Assembly (NCBI GenBank): GCA_002779825.1
Contig: PEVN01000539.1
Coordinates: forward strand, 1 to 44,254
Reading direction: 5' to 3'
Source: Armatimonadetes bacterium CG06_land_8_20_14_3_00_66_21
GTDB taxonomy: Bacteria; Armatimonadota; Abditibacteriia; CG2-30-66-41
Length of the DNA stretch: 44,254 nt
This document shows, piece by piece, positions 1 through 10,931 of the stretch (the first letter of the stretch is position 1; every line of letters starts with the position of its first letter). A program made the position numbers and the translations under genes. The notes under the pieces were generated by a model. That model ran no database searches and was not told the DNA's origin. It saw only the letters and a list, made by a program, of their open reading frames with translations.

Positions 1-1
1 G

Positions 2-1303
2 ACGGCATGGGTTGTGTCGTCGGTGGGGCAGGCCGTCCGCCTGCTCTACCTGACTGGCGCCAGGCGAATCGGCAAGTCTACGGTGCTCCGGCAAGCAGCC
101 CCCGAGCTGGCGAGCCGATACGCCACGCTCTACGCTTCCGCCGAAGACCTGCTGGCCTACGACAGAACCGTCGCGCTGGTCGAGGAGGTGCTGGCATTTT
201 TGGAGAGCGAAGTCCTGTTGGAGCCGCTGGCGAACCGACCGGTCGTCCTGCTTCTCGACGAGGTCCACCACCTGGAAGGCTGGCAGCAGCAGGTGAAGCG
301 TTTCCACGACGCTCGCCCCAACATTCACTTCGTTCTGACCAGTTCGCAGAGCCCCCGCGCTCAGCGCGGGAAGGAGAGCTTGGCGGGGCGCGTGCTGCGA
401 CGGGAGTTGCTGCCGTTCTCGTTCACCGAGTACCTACGACTCACCGGCGCTCCGTTCCCGGAAGCGCTCTGCGAAGCCCCGCGGTGCCTTGCGCACTACC
501 TCGATGACCGCAGCGTCGCCTCCTTGCAGTCGGGTGTGACCGACTGTTACCGCCAGCTCTCCCCCCACTGGAACGAGTTGAATGCGCACTTTGCCGCGTA
601 TCTGCGGCGCGGCGGGTTCCCGGAGTGGATCCGGCAGACGGGCGCCGCTGTCGCCCGGGAGTACTTCCGCGACGCCCTGGTTGCGAAGGTGGTGAACGAG
701 GACATCCCAGCGGGATTCGGTGTCACCGACCGGCCGCTGCTTCAGCGCCTGTTCTATGCTGCCCTCGCGCACTCGGGCAATGAGATCAATATGAGCAACG
801 TCGCCAGCACCCTTGGCGCCAATCGAGTGACTGTGAACAACTACTTCCATTACCTGGCCGAGACGCACCTGATCCACTTTGTCCCGCGGCACGCGGCCTC
901 GTTGTCGGGGCGGGCGCGCAGCTTCTCGAAGGTATTCGCCGCTGACTCGGGGCTGTTCTGGGCGTTCGAAAGCCTGGCGCGACACTCCGCCAGCGAACTC
1001 CACGGGCCGGCTGCCGAGATCGCCGTCCACACTGCCCTGAAGCGGTTGTGCGGATCGGCAGTGCCCATTGCCTATTGCCGAGACCAGTCGAAAAGGGAAG
1101 CCGACTTCCTGCTCGAACTGGGCGGTGGACAGCACCTGCCGGTGGAGGTGAAAGCCTCGTCTCGCGTGCCCGGCGGGACGGACCGGCTGCTCGCGCAACT
1201 TGCCCAGGAGCTGGGCTCGCCCTTCGCCCTTGCCGTGTCCAGCGACGATTTCTGTGCCGACCGACCGGTGCTACACCTGCCTCTGCTGATGGTGTGCGCG
1301 TAA
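2..1303 (+). CDS. AAA ATPase with DUF4143 domain (5' partial)
   Basis: ATP-binding protein of the AAA_14/DUF4143 family. Members pair an N-terminal P-loop ATPase with a C-terminal PD-(D/E)xK nuclease-like fold; their cellular role is poorly known. Counting from the GTG at 14, the Walker A motif GARRIGKS is at residues 15-22 and the Walker B motif LLLDE at about 79-83. The C-terminal part shows an EADF...VEVK pattern, which fits the nuclease-like Asp and Glu-x-Lys. The frame stays open to the window edge, and only about ten residues precede the first beta strand if GTG 14 is used, so the true start is probably upstream of the window. It ends just before the leader of the secreted haem protein. 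The family call is confident; the function is not. Confidence 0.85.
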   Translation, partial: TAWVVSSVGQAVRLLYLTGARRIGKSTVLRQAAPELASRYATLYASAEDLLAYDRTVALVEEVLAFLESEVLLEPLANRPVVLLLDEVHHLEGWQQQVKRFHDARPNIHFVLTSSQSPRAQRGKESLAGRVLRRELLPFSFTEYLRLTGAPFPEALCEAPRCLAHYLDDRSVASLQSGVTDCYRQLSPHWNELNAHFAAYLRRGGFPEWIRQTGAAVAREYFRDALVAKVVNEDIPAGFGVTDRPLLQRLFYAALAHSGNEINMSNVASTLGANRVTVNNYFHYLAETHLIHFVPRHAASLSGRARSFSKVFAADSGLFWAFESLARHSASELHGPAAEIAVHTALKRLCGSAVPIAYCRDQSKREADFLLELGGGQHLPVEVKASSRVPGGTDRLLAQLAQELGSPFALAVSSDDFCADRPVLHLPLLMVCA

Positions 1304-1450
1304 GTGGGGCGACGACCTCCGCCAGCAGGACCTGTGCAGACCCCAGCGATCGGCCGACACTCGCAGGAAACGCCTTCCGCCAGAAGTTCCACCCGCGAGC
1401 TGTCGCGCTTGAGCGGCCGCCGCACGCTGAGAATGGCCAGGAGAGCTCCA

Positions 1451-4400
1451 ATGCCCAACAGAGGTCCCGCCGCCCGCCCGGACAACAGGAAACCGGCTCG
1501 AATGGCTTCCGCATTGGTTGCGCTCTTGGCGCTTTGCCACGAGTTGAGCGCCGCCCCCCTCGTCAACGTCGCCGGCCCTCGCTACGGTACGCAGGTCCGC
1601 GCCGACACCCAGTTCAGCGAGAAGCACGCCGGCTCCAACGCTGTCGATGGGCGGCTGGTGGAGGGCGACGGCTGCTGGTACTCCAAGGACCAGACCAAAC
1701 TGCCCTGCGCGCTGACGCTCCAACTGGCAGGCGAGGAAGACGTGCGCAAGGTGGTGCTGGTCCAGGCGAGGTGGCAGGGCAACATGTACCACACGAAGGA
1801 CTTCGCGCTGGAAGCGTCTGGCGACGGGCAGAAGTGGGAGCGCCTCGCAACCGGGCAGTTGCCCGATGAGAACCTGGCGCGGGCCGAGCTGGAGGTGCAC
1901 GCCCGAACGCGCTGGCTGCGCATTGTCGTGCTGACGTCCTACAATTCGTTCCAGACTTGCGGGCTGACGGAGGTCGAGCTGTGGGCGGCTGGGCACCCCG
2001 GGTTTGGGCCGCCGGAGATTCTCTTCAAAGGCGAGCCCGCGCCGCCGCCGACAGCAGACGTTTGCGGGCTGTCGTTCATCGCTGCCGCGACGGGTCCGCA
2101 GCTTGCTCTCTTCGGCCCGGATTCTTCACTGCTGGTGAGCCTTGGCGCCAACGAGGAGGTCGCGCTGACGGTGCCGATCACGGCGCTGCCCGTCGGCGCC
2201 ACGGTTCGGGCCGCAGCCTCACTGATCGAGGGCGCCGGGGCGGAAGTCGAGGTCTCGTTCACGGGCGGTCTCTCGCACAAACGGGCGTTGTCTGCCCGGG
2301 CGCGGAGCGTTGCGCTCGAGGTCGGAGCCGCTGAGGGAGCGGGCGATTCGCGCGTGTGCCTGCGGGTTTGGGCGGCGAGTGAGGCCGCGGTCCGGCTGAG
2401 TAGTCTCCGGCTGACGGCAGGGACGCGCAGCTTTCCCTTGCCAATCACGGTGGTGGCGCCGGACTATGGTGCCGGCCCGCCGCCGGTCTCTCCCGAGTTG
2501 CGCCCGGCCCTCCAACGCGCCCTGATCGAGTGGGACTGGAAGCTGCAGGATGGAATCGGCACGCCGCGGAACCCGAGCACGTACCCGGCCGCCGTAGCGC
2601 AGACGCTGGAACGCGGGCAACGGTTGGTGGACGATTTGTGCGATCAGGGCCTGCGCGAGCGGCTCGGCCCGCGACTGGCGCGCTGGCAGGCACTGAAGCG
2701 CGAGAGCGACGACCTTGTTGCGGACACGGCGGCGGACGAAGCGAGGTGGGCGGATCTGTATCTGCGCGTACATTGGTTGCGGCGCGAGATCGCTTTGCAG
2801 AACCCCCTTGCCGACGTGGGGCCGCTGTTGTTCGTGAAGCGCGTGCCGGCTTGCTTCAGCCATCAGCTCACCCAATACTACGGCCGCTACGCCCGACCCG
2901 GCGGCGGCGTGTTTGTGCTGGACCAGCCAGGCGTGTCGATGGCCTGCCGACAACTTGCGCCCGGAATGCTGCCGACCGGCAGCCCGATGCACCCCGAGGT
3001 GTCGTATGACGGCAAGCGCATTCTGTTTGCGTACTGCGCGGCCGACACCACGCCGACAGACACGCGCAATGGCCATCAGGGCCGCTACTACCACGTGTAC
3101 GGGATGGACGCCGACGGCGCCGACCTGAAGCAGTTGACCGACGGCCCCTACAACGACTTCGCGCCGCGTTTCCTGCCCAACGGGGAAACTCTGTTCGTCT
3201 CCACCCGGCGCGGCGGCTGGCACCGCTGTGGCAGTCCGGGCTGCGAGACGTACACGCTGGCCACCATGAATGCCGACGGCACTGACGCCCACCCGGTCTC
3301 CTACCACGAGACTCAGGAGTGGGACCCGGCGGTACTGGCCAACGGGCGGGTCATCTACACGCGGTGGGACTATGTCGATCGCCACCCCGTCTTCTACGAG
3401 CACCTGTGGACCTCGGCGCCCGACGGCACCAGCCCAATGGCGTTCTTCGGGAACAACACGTTCAACCCCGTCGGCATCTGGGAGCCGCAGCAGGTTCCCG
3501 GCTCGCCGCGGATCATGGCTACAGCCGCCGCACACCACGCGATGACGGCCGGGTCGATCATCCTGGTCGATCCGCGAAAAGGAGTGGACGGTCTCGACTC
3601 GATCACCCGGCTGACGCCCGACGCGCCATTCCCGGAGAGCGAGACCCCGGTGCCGCCAAGCTGGTTCAACCCGCAGCCGGGGGTGAAGCCCTTCGAGACG
3701 CCCGAGTCGCAACGGTGGCCGGGGCACTGCTACCGGAGTTCGTGGGCGCTTTCCGAGACCTACTTCCTCGCCGCATACAGCTTTCAGGGGCTGATCGGCG
3801 AGCCGACCGGCAACGCAGCCAACATGTTCGGGCTGTATCTCATCGACACGTTCGGCGACAAGGAGTTGCTCTACCGCGACCCCAACATTGCCAGCGCCTG
3901 GCCGATCCCGCTCCGCCCTCGACTACGGCCACCGGTGGTGCCTTCGCAGCTCGACCCTGAACTTGGCGACGACGGGCTACTGGTGCTGCAGAATGTCTAC
4001 GACGCCAACCCGGCGCTCCCCGCTGGGTCGGTCAAGGCGCTCCGCATCGTGCAAGTGCTGCCAAAGTCCACGCCCGGCATCGACAACCCAGCCGTTGGTC
4101 GCCCCCGCGGAGCGCCGGGGAAGCAGGTCCTGGGTACGGTTCCCGTGGAACCCGACGGCTCCGCGTACTTCCGCGTACCGGCGCGGATCGAGATCGCGTT
4201 CCAGGCGTTGGACCAACGCGGCATGGCCGTCCAGGTCATGCGCAGCGAGACCTACTTGCACCCAGGCGAGCGCGTCACTTGCGTCGGCTGTCATGAGTCG
4301 CGGTTGGGCTCGCCACCGGAAACCACGCCGCAGGCGCTGTCCCGCGCGCCCTCCCAAATCACACCCGGGCCGGACGGGTCCAAGCCCCTCAGCTACCCGC

Positions 4401-4774
4401 TCCTGGTGCAGCCCGTCTTGGACAAGCACTGCGTATCCTGCCACTCCGGCGACAAGCCCAAAGGCGACGTCACCCTCACGGCCGAACCCGAAGGGCACTA
4501 CACCAAGTCCTACAACGCGCTCGTCGAGCGAGTTCCGTTCTCCGACCAAGGCAACGCCGAAGCGATCAGCCAGCCCGGCCGCTTCGGCGCCCTCGGCAGC
4601 CCGGTCATGCAGAAGCTGCTAGCGGGTCACCACGAGGTGAAGCTGACCGCCGAGGACACCGAACGGTTGGCCACGTGGATGGACGCGAACGCGCTGTTCT
4701 ACGGCACGTTCGACCCCGCCGATCAGGCGCGACAGCTTCTCGCCGAGCACATCGAGGGGCCGAAGCTGGAGTAG
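1451..4774 (+). CDS. Secreted discoidin/propeller di-haem protein, hydrazine synthase alpha-like
   Basis: A 1,107-residue exported protein. The ATG at 1451 follows AGGAG (1439-1443) at 7 nt and begins a basic signal peptide with a hydrophobic core ending near ELSAAP. Next comes an F5/8 type C (discoidin)-like domain (about residues 35-180, ending in GLTEVELW). A middle region has PD40/TolB-like propeller signatures (SYDGKRILFAY, MDADGADLKQLTDG). The C-terminal part has two c-type haem motifs, C944-VG-C947-H948 and C994-VS-C997-H998. This layout resembles proteins annotated as hydrazine synthase alpha-subunit-like, which are widespread beyond anammox bacteria, so hydrazine chemistry is not implied. 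The second haem motif also resembles the single-haem domains of planctomycete secreted proteins. No beta or gamma hydrazine synthase subunit is nearby. Exact substrate unknown. Confidence 0.85.
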   Translation: MPNRGPAARPDNRKPARMASALVALLALCHELSAAPLVNVAGPRYGTQVRADTQFSEKHAGSNAVDGRLVEGDGCWYSKDQTKLPCALTLQLAGEEDVRKVVLVQARWQGNMYHTKDFALEASGDGQKWERLATGQLPDENLARAELEVHARTRWLRIVVLTSYNSFQTCGLTEVELWAAGHPGFGPPEILFKGEPAPPPTADVCGLSFIAAATGPQLALFGPDSSLLVSLGANEEVALTVPITALPVGATVRAAASLIEGAGAEVEVSFTGGLSHKRALSARARSVALEVGAAEGAGDSRVCLRVWAASEAAVRLSSLRLTAGTRSFPLPITVVAPDYGAGPPPVSPELRPALQRALIEWDWKLQDGIGTPRNPSTYPAAVAQTLERGQRLVDDLCDQGLRERLGPRLARWQALKRESDDLVADTAADEARWADLYLRVHWLRREIALQNPLADVGPLLFVKRVPACFSHQLTQYYGRYARPGGGVFVLDQPGVSMACRQLAPGMLPTGSPMHPEVSYDGKRILFAYCAADTTPTDTRNGHQGRYYHVYGMDADGADLKQLTDGPYNDFAPRFLPNGETLFVSTRRGGWHRCGSPGCETYTLATMNADGTDAHPVSYHETQEWDPAVLANGRVIYTRWDYVDRHPVFYEHLWTSAPDGTSPMAFFGNNTFNPVGIWEPQQVPGSPRIMATAAAHHAMTAGSIILVDPRKGVDGLDSITRLTPDAPFPESETPVPPSWFNPQPGVKPFETPESQRWPGHCYRSSWALSETYFLAAYSFQGLIGEPTGNAANMFGLYLIDTFGDKELLYRDPNIASAWPIPLRPRLRPPVVPSQLDPELGDDGLLVLQNVYDANPALPAGSVKALRIVQVLPKSTPGIDNPAVGRPRGAPGKQVLGTVPVEPDGSAYFRVPARIEIAFQALDQRGMAVQVMRSETYLHPGERVTCVGCHESRLGSPPETTPQALSRAPSQITPGPDGSKPLSYPLLVQPVLDKHCVSCHSGDKPKGDVTLTAEPEGHYTKSYNALVERVPFSDQGNAEAISQPGRFGALGSPVMQKLLAGHHEVKLTAEDTERLATWMDANALFYGTFDPADQARQLLAEHIEGPKLE

Positions 4775-4837
4775 ATCCGCGGCAGCCGGCGGTTGCTGAC
4801 CGACCGTGCTTTCCTCCCGTTGCCCTTGGAAGCACCC

Positions 4838-7279
4838 TCAGCGGGCGCGCGTGCCCACCAACTCCTCGTCGAGTTCCTCTGCGTAGTCGTCGTCGAACTC
4901 GACGATGGTCTCGTGTGGGCCTTCAGACCGGGCCGTCAACTCGCCGTCGGCAAAGGCGCCGATCAACACCTCGCGCGCCTTGCTGCCGTCCTGGGAGCCA
5001 ATGACGCCGGCCTGCTCCAGTTGGTCGATGATCCGGCCGGCCCTCGGATAGCCGATCTCGAACTCACGCTGCAGCATCGAGGCCGAAGCCTGCCGCCGGC
5101 GGCGGACCAGGGCGGTGGCGTCGTCGAACAGCGCATCTTGGTCTGATGACTTCCTGTTCTTGCCGCCCGTGGGCTGGTCGTCGTCTTCGATGGACTCCAG
5201 GTCGAGGCCGAATTCCGGTTCGGAGTAGTCGGTTTCCTGGAGGATCTCGACGATCCGATTCACCTCGTTTTCGTCGACGTAGGCGCCTTGGAGCCGGACG
5301 GACTTCGGGTAGTCGATGGGATGGTACAGCATGTCCCCGCTGCCCAGAAGCCGCTCGGCGCCGTTTGCGTCCAGGATCACGCGCGAGTCCATCTGAGAGG
5401 CGACAGAGAAGGCGATGCGCGAGGAGATGTTCGCCTTGATGATGCCGGTGATGACATTCACCGAGGGCCGCTGCGTGGCAACCACCAAGTGGATGCCGGT
5501 GGCGCGCGCCAACTGGGCGAGGCGACAAATCAACCGCTCTACCTCAGCCGCCGCCTGCATCATCAGGTCCGCCATTTCGTCGATGACGATGACGATGTAG
5601 TAGAGCTTCTCGCTGTCGTCCTCCACTCGCTGGTTGAAGGTCTGGATATTGCGGACGCCTCGCGAGGCGAACAGCTTGTAGCGGTTCTCCATCTCACGGA
5701 TGGCACCGCGCAGGGCACGGATGGAGTCGCGGGCATCCACAACCACTGGGTGGAACAGGTGGGGGATCTCCTGAAACAGCGTCAACTCGACGCGCTTGGG
5801 GTCGATGAGGGAGAACTTCACCTCATTGGGTTTGGCCCGCGACAGGATGCTGCTGATGATGCAGTTCAGACACACGCTCTTGCCGGAGTTCGTGGCGCCG
5901 CCGATCAGCAAGTGCGGCATCTTCGCCAAGTCGCCGATCATCGGCTTGCCGGCGATATCCTTCCCGATGGCGAACGCCAGCTTGGAGGGGTGGTTGATGA
6001 ACTCGTCCAGCTCGATGATCTCTCGCAGCCGGACGATCGTGTTCCGTTTGTTCGGCACCTCGATGCCGATGACGGACATGCCGGGCACCGGCGCCTCGAC
6101 GCGGATGGAGATGGCAGCCAGGGCCAGGGCGAGGTCGTCGGCGAGCGCGGTGATGCGGTTGACCCGGATGCCGGGAGCAGGCTGGATCTCATACCGCGTG
6201 ACAACAGGCCCGCGCTTGACGTTGGTGACTTTCGCCTCAATTCGAAAGCTCGCCAGCGTGTTCTCGACCAACTGGATGTTCGCCTGCGAATCGGCTTTGC
6301 TCTCCCGGACATCGTCGGGCGAGGGAGACTCCAGCACCTTGATCATGGGGGAGTAGTGGGAAGGGAGCTGCGGGCGATCCGGGAACAACCCCAACTGGTC
6401 CGCCGGCGAGGGCTTGCGGCGCGACGTCGAGGGCTTCTTCTTTCGAGCCGTTGTGGGCGCGAGCGGCGAGTCGGCTTCGGGTTCGAGATCCGCCGGGGGG
6501 GGCGGTGGCGCTTCTTCCGGCACCGCGGCGGCGGCCGGGCGGGGTGCTCGTCGCGGCAGGGGCCGACGGGCGCCGGGACGCAAGTGCGCGTCGAGCCACT
6601 CCACTCCCTCCAACACCCGCAGCAGGAAGTTGCGCAAGACCTCCCCCGGCTCCCCTTCGGTGGCAATCAAGAAAGCGGCGAAGGCCAAGGCACCCAGGAC
6701 GATATAGCCCCCGATCTCCCCCACGCACTTGCGCAGCACGAACGCCAGCAGCGCGCCGAAGGCGCCGCCGTACTCCGGCCACTGCTCGAAATCCATCATT
6801 CGGTCAGCAGGCACGCGTAGGTGGACCAACGCCAGGAAGACCCAAAACGCCAACCCGAACCCTAGCGCCGGTCGAGCAACTGCGAACCGCTGCCCTCCGG
6901 CCAGGAGCAGCGTGCCGGTGAAGATCATCGCGACGGGGACAACGAATACGCCGATGCCGAGAAGTCGGCGGAGGACCCCGACCAGGAACCCCGTCAGTGC
7001 CCCACTGTCGTCGCGGACCGCGGCAATCAGCAGAAGCGCACCCAGAGTCAGGGCGACAAGCCCGACGATCTCGGCGCCGCGGTCACGGGGCGGAAGAGCG
7101 CTGTGAGGAGGCACTCGAATCACTTCCTGTTGCTGTAGTTGGATCCACCGGGCGGGGCTCGGCAGTCCGTGCTGAGACTGGTGCTTCGGCGTTGCTGTGC
7201 GAACGGGCGCAGCGGTCGGCGCGTCCGAACGGCGGGGTCGGCGAGGGATAGGCGCTGGGGCCGTCGGCGCCCGCGCCAT
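4838..7279 (-). CDS. ftsK: DNA translocase FtsK/SpoIIIE
   Basis: An 813-residue septal DNA translocase that pumps chromosome termini during division. The N-terminal part has a hydrophobic multi-pass membrane region (about residues 45-200), then a Pro/Ala-rich linker, then the motor. The motor has Walker A GGATNSGKS with Lys467 and Walker B IVIDEMADLM. It ends in a winged-helix gamma domain (SASMLQREFEIGYPRAGRIIDQLE), which in this family reads KOPS sequences. I chose ATG 7279 because the residues upstream look non-coding; no strong ribosome site is visible there. The gene is divergent from htrA. The final acidic tail (FDDDYAEELDEELV) follows the gamma domain. The family call is certain. Confidence 0.96.
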   Translation of the reverse strand: MARAPTAPAPIPRRPRRSDAPTAAPVRTATPKHQSQHGLPSPARWIQLQQQEVIRVPPHSALPPRDRGAEIVGLVALTLGALLLIAAVRDDSGALTGFLVGVLRRLLGIGVFVVPVAMIFTGTLLLAGGQRFAVARPALGFGLAFWVFLALVHLRVPADRMMDFEQWPEYGGAFGALLAFVLRKCVGEIGGYIVLGALAFAAFLIATEGEPGEVLRNFLLRVLEGVEWLDAHLRPGARRPLPRRAPRPAAAAVPEEAPPPPPADLEPEADSPLAPTTARKKKPSTSRRKPSPADQLGLFPDRPQLPSHYSPMIKVLESPSPDDVRESKADSQANIQLVENTLASFRIEAKVTNVKRGPVVTRYEIQPAPGIRVNRITALADDLALALAAISIRVEAPVPGMSVIGIEVPNKRNTIVRLREIIELDEFINHPSKLAFAIGKDIAGKPMIGDLAKMPHLLIGGATNSGKSVCLNCIISSILSRAKPNEVKFSLIDPKRVELTLFQEIPHLFHPVVVDARDSIRALRGAIREMENRYKLFASRGVRNIQTFNQRVEDDSEKLYYIVIVIDEMADLMMQAAAEVERLICRLAQLARATGIHLVVATQRPSVNVITGIIKANISSRIAFSVASQMDSRVILDANGAERLLGSGDMLYHPIDYPKSVRLQGAYVDENEVNRIVEILQETDYSEPEFGLDLESIEDDDQPTGGKNRKSSDQDALFDDATALVRRRRQASASMLQREFEIGYPRAGRIIDQLEQAGVIGSQDGSKAREVLIGAFADGELTARSEGPHETIVEFDDDYAEELDEELVGTRAR

Positions 7280-7353
7280 GTCCACAGGCACGAATAGTAG
7301 CACCTTTGCCGGGCGATTGCAACCGACAGAGCGCCAAAAGCCAGCAGGCAGCC

Positions 7354-7379
7354 TTGGCGGGCCTGATCTCTTGTATAAT
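7354..7379 (+). promoter_or_regulatory. Candidate sigma70 promoter for htrA-pfkA
   Basis: A perfect TATAAT -10 box lies at 7374-7379, about 45 bp before the htrA start at 7424. A TTGGCG at 7354-7359 could act as a -35 box, but the 14-bp gap is short, so only the -10 box is convincing. It sits in the divergent ftsK/htrA gap. Confidence 0.45.
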
Positions 7380-7423
7380 ACGTGGGAGGTTTGCCAGCCC
7401 GCACGAACAGGAGTCCGTTCACT

Positions 7424-8701
<1,278 letters not shown>

Positions 8702-8716
8702 GCAGCGGAGGACTCG

Positions 8717-9703
8717 ATGGGGAACAGTGACTCCGTGACGCGTCTCGGCGTCTTCACCAGCGGCGGCGACGCCCCAGGAATGAACGCCTGCATCCGTTCG
8801 ACCGTTCGCACGGCCATCGCGCGCGGTCTGGAGGTCGTGGGCCTCAGGCGAGGATTCGCTGGTCTCCTGGAAGACGACTTCGTGGAGATGGATCTATCGT
8901 CGGTGTCCAACGTGGTGCAGCACGGCGGGACCATTCTGAAGTCGTCCCGCTGCATGGAGATGTATGCGCCGGGCGGGCGCGAAGCCGCCGCGAAGAAGCT
9001 CCGCGAACACGGGATCGATGCCCTGGTACCCATCGGTGGCGACGGGACCTTTCACGGCGCCCACTTGCTCTGGGAGGAGCACGGCGTCCGGTCCGTCGGC
9101 ACACCAGGCACCATCGACGCCGACCTGTTCGGCAGCGACAGCAGCATCGGCTTCGACACTGCCGTCAACACGGCGCTGGATGCCATCGACAAGCTCCGCG
9201 ATACCGCCGAGTCCCACGACCGGCTGTTCTTTGTGGAAGTCATGGGCCGGCACGCCGGCTATCTCGCGCTGGAGGTGGGAATCGCCGGCGGCGCCGAAGC
9301 CGTGCTCCTCCCCGAGCGGGATCTGCCTCTGGAAGCGCTTGCCGATCAACTCCTGGCCGGGAAGCGGCGCGGCAAGACCAGCCACTTGGTGGTCGTCGCC
9401 GAAGGGGACCAAGCGGGCGGCGCCTTCGAGATCGCGAAGCGGGTGGGCGAACTGGCGGAGATGGACTACCGCGTATGCATTCTGGGCCACGTCCAACGCG
9501 GCGGCTCCCCCACAGCCCGCGACCGCGTCCTGGCCAGCCGCCTGGGCGCCGCGGCAGTCGATGCGCTGCTCGCGGGCGAGACAGACAAGATGGCCGGCGA
9601 GGTGGGCGGTCAGGTTGTGCTGACGCCCTACGAGGAAACCTGGGTCAAGAAGAAGCCGATCTCTCCGGAGATGCTCGACTTGGCGGGAACGCTGGCGATG
9701 TAG
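8717..9703 (+). CDS. pfkA: 6-phosphofructokinase
   Basis: A 328-residue glycolytic enzyme that phosphorylates fructose 6-phosphate to the 1,6-bisphosphate. The nucleotide-binding segments TSGGDAPGMN and PIGGDGTF, the catalytic loop PGTIDAD and the MGRHAGYLAL segment are all present. Gly after GGD and Gly before TID are the residues usually associated with ATP use rather than pyrophosphate use. The catalytic Asp is kept, but the usual TIDND motif reads TIDAD, so the conserved Asn is Ala. A strong GCGGAGGA ribosome site precedes ATG 8717. Length is normal for the bacterial enzyme. It lies 15 bp behind htrA. Confidence 0.95.
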   Translation: MGNSDSVTRLGVFTSGGDAPGMNACIRSTVRTAIARGLEVVGLRRGFAGLLEDDFVEMDLSSVSNVVQHGGTILKSSRCMEMYAPGGREAAAKKLREHGIDALVPIGGDGTFHGAHLLWEEHGVRSVGTPGTIDADLFGSDSSIGFDTAVNTALDAIDKLRDTAESHDRLFFVEVMGRHAGYLALEVGIAGGAEAVLLPERDLPLEALADQLLAGKRRGKTSHLVVVAEGDQAGGAFEIAKRVGELAEMDYRVCILGHVQRGGSPTARDRVLASRLGAAAVDALLAGETDKMAGEVGGQVVLTPYEETWVKKKPISPEMLDLAGTLAM

Positions 9704-9722
9704 GCGGGAGCGCCGGCGCCGG

Positions 9723-10931
9723 TCAGGACCCCCAAACGACTTCCCGGTGGTCCGCCAGCGCCTCTGTAAGCCGGCGGTCCTTGCCCCCGGAGAGCTCAAC
9801 CACGTAGAACAGGTTCCGTTGGGTGTCGCCGTCGCCCTGCTGCTTCAGGAACCCGAGCTGCGTGCCCTCGGGCGACCAGGTCAGCCCCTCGCTCGGGACG
9901 GCGTCGTCGGGAAGCGGAAGGGCTCGGGGCTCTCCGCCCGTCGCGGAAACGACGCCGACGACAGGTTTGTCACCGAGGACCCAGTAGGCGAGCTGGGTCC
10001 CGTCCGGCGACCAGACCGGCGGCAGCGGCTTCACCTTGTCGACGACCCGACGCGGCGTCGCGTTGTCACCCTCGACAGAGTCGAACACGCACAGCGACTC
10101 ACCACGGAGGAAAGCCAGTGCCCCCGGCCGCCGACTGCCTACGACGAAGCGGTCCCGCACGTCGGTGGTCAGTGGGCGCGTGCGACCCGTCTCGGCGTCC
10201 ACCAAGAGGAGCCCGGTAGCCGGCGCCTTTCCCTCCTCGTCCTTGCTGTCCTTTGCCTTCGCTTTGTCCGCCTTGCCCGGTGCCCCTGCCGACGCCTTGG
10301 CCGGCGATTGCGCTTCCTTCTGTACCAGCGCCAGAGCGAGCGTGTGTCCGTCGCCCAACCAGCAGAGCGACTGGATCGAGGCAGTCGTCGGCACAGCCAT
10401 CAGCTTGCGGCTCTTGGCGTCCTCGAGTGGCACCACTTGGAGGGACGTGCCGTCATCCGCCTTCACGAGGAAGGCGACCGAGGCGCTGACTGGCGCCGCC
10501 GCGAGCTGCAGGACCCTCTCCTTCTCCAGCGTGACAAGCGTTCGGTCGGCGTTGTCCGGCAGGTAGTGCTTGACGAGCTCCGTTTTGTCCTTCGTTTCCC
10601 GGAGGAACACCAGCGACCGGCCACCGTCTGCCCAGTGCGGCGACCGTTCCACTGCCTCGTCATTCGTGACGCCCGTCCGGTGGGAACCGTCAGAGTCCAT
10701 GAGCCACACGTCGGGGTGCCCGTTCTCGTTGCTGACGAAGGCAATCCGCGTCGGCACGGCTGCGGCGGTTGCCGTTGAGTCCGAGGTGGTCCGGGAGGGT
10801 CGGCGTGGGGAGAGACCCGACCCCAGCCCCGAGTTGCGCGGCGAGAGAGACGACGTGTTGCCCCCACAGGAGCATAGCATCGGCAGCAAAGCCAGCGCGG
10901 CCAGGAGACGAGTAAAGCCAGTCCGATTCAT
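9723..10931 (-). CDS. TolB-like beta-propeller lipoprotein
   Basis: A 402-residue predicted lipoprotein. The N-terminus has a hydrophobic signal ending in LPMLCSC, a usable lipobox with acylated Cys. The remainder has WD40/PD40-like propeller repeats, for example DVWLMDSDGSHRTGV...SPHWADGGRSLVFLRE and SPDGTQLAYWVLG. A Lys/Ala/Asp-rich low-complexity insert sits mid-protein (AKASAGAPGKADKAKAKD). ATG 10931 is chosen because the signal peptide begins there; an in-frame upstream ATG at 10967 would add 12 non-signal residues. It resembles TolB propellers but has no TolB N-terminal domain, and no Tol-Pal genes are nearby. Its partner is unknown. It converges with pfkA. Confidence 0.85.
   Translation of the reverse strand: MNRTGFTRLLAALALLPMLCSCGGNTSSLSPRNSGLGSGLSPRRPSRTTSDSTATAAAVPTRIAFVSNENGHPDVWLMDSDGSHRTGVTNDEAVERSPHWADGGRSLVFLRETKDKTELVKHYLPDNADRTLVTLEKERVLQLAAAPVSASVAFLVKADDGTSLQVVPLEDAKSRKLMAVPTTASIQSLCWLGDGHTLALALVQKEAQSPAKASAGAPGKADKAKAKDSKDEEGKAPATGLLLVDAETGRTRPLTTDVRDRFVVGSRRPGALAFLRGESLCVFDSVEGDNATPRRVVDKVKPLPPVWSPDGTQLAYWVLGDKPVVGVVSATGGEPRALPLPDDAVPSEGLTWSPEGTQLGFLKQQGDGDTQRNLFYVVELSGGKDRRLTEALADHREVVWGS

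Noticed and set aside
2219-3727. 502-residue minus-strand open frame
   Set aside because: Antisense to the secreted haem protein, whose propeller motifs show the plus strand is coding.
1451-4774. Anammox hydrazine synthase complex
   Set aside because: No beta or gamma subunit, hydroxylamine oxidoreductase-like or nitrite reductase gene is present, and the alpha-like family is much broader than anammox.
5288-6820. 510-residue plus-strand open frame
   Set aside because: It lies wholly opposite the ftsK motor-domain coding sequence and has the Asp/Arg/His-rich composition of an antisense shadow.
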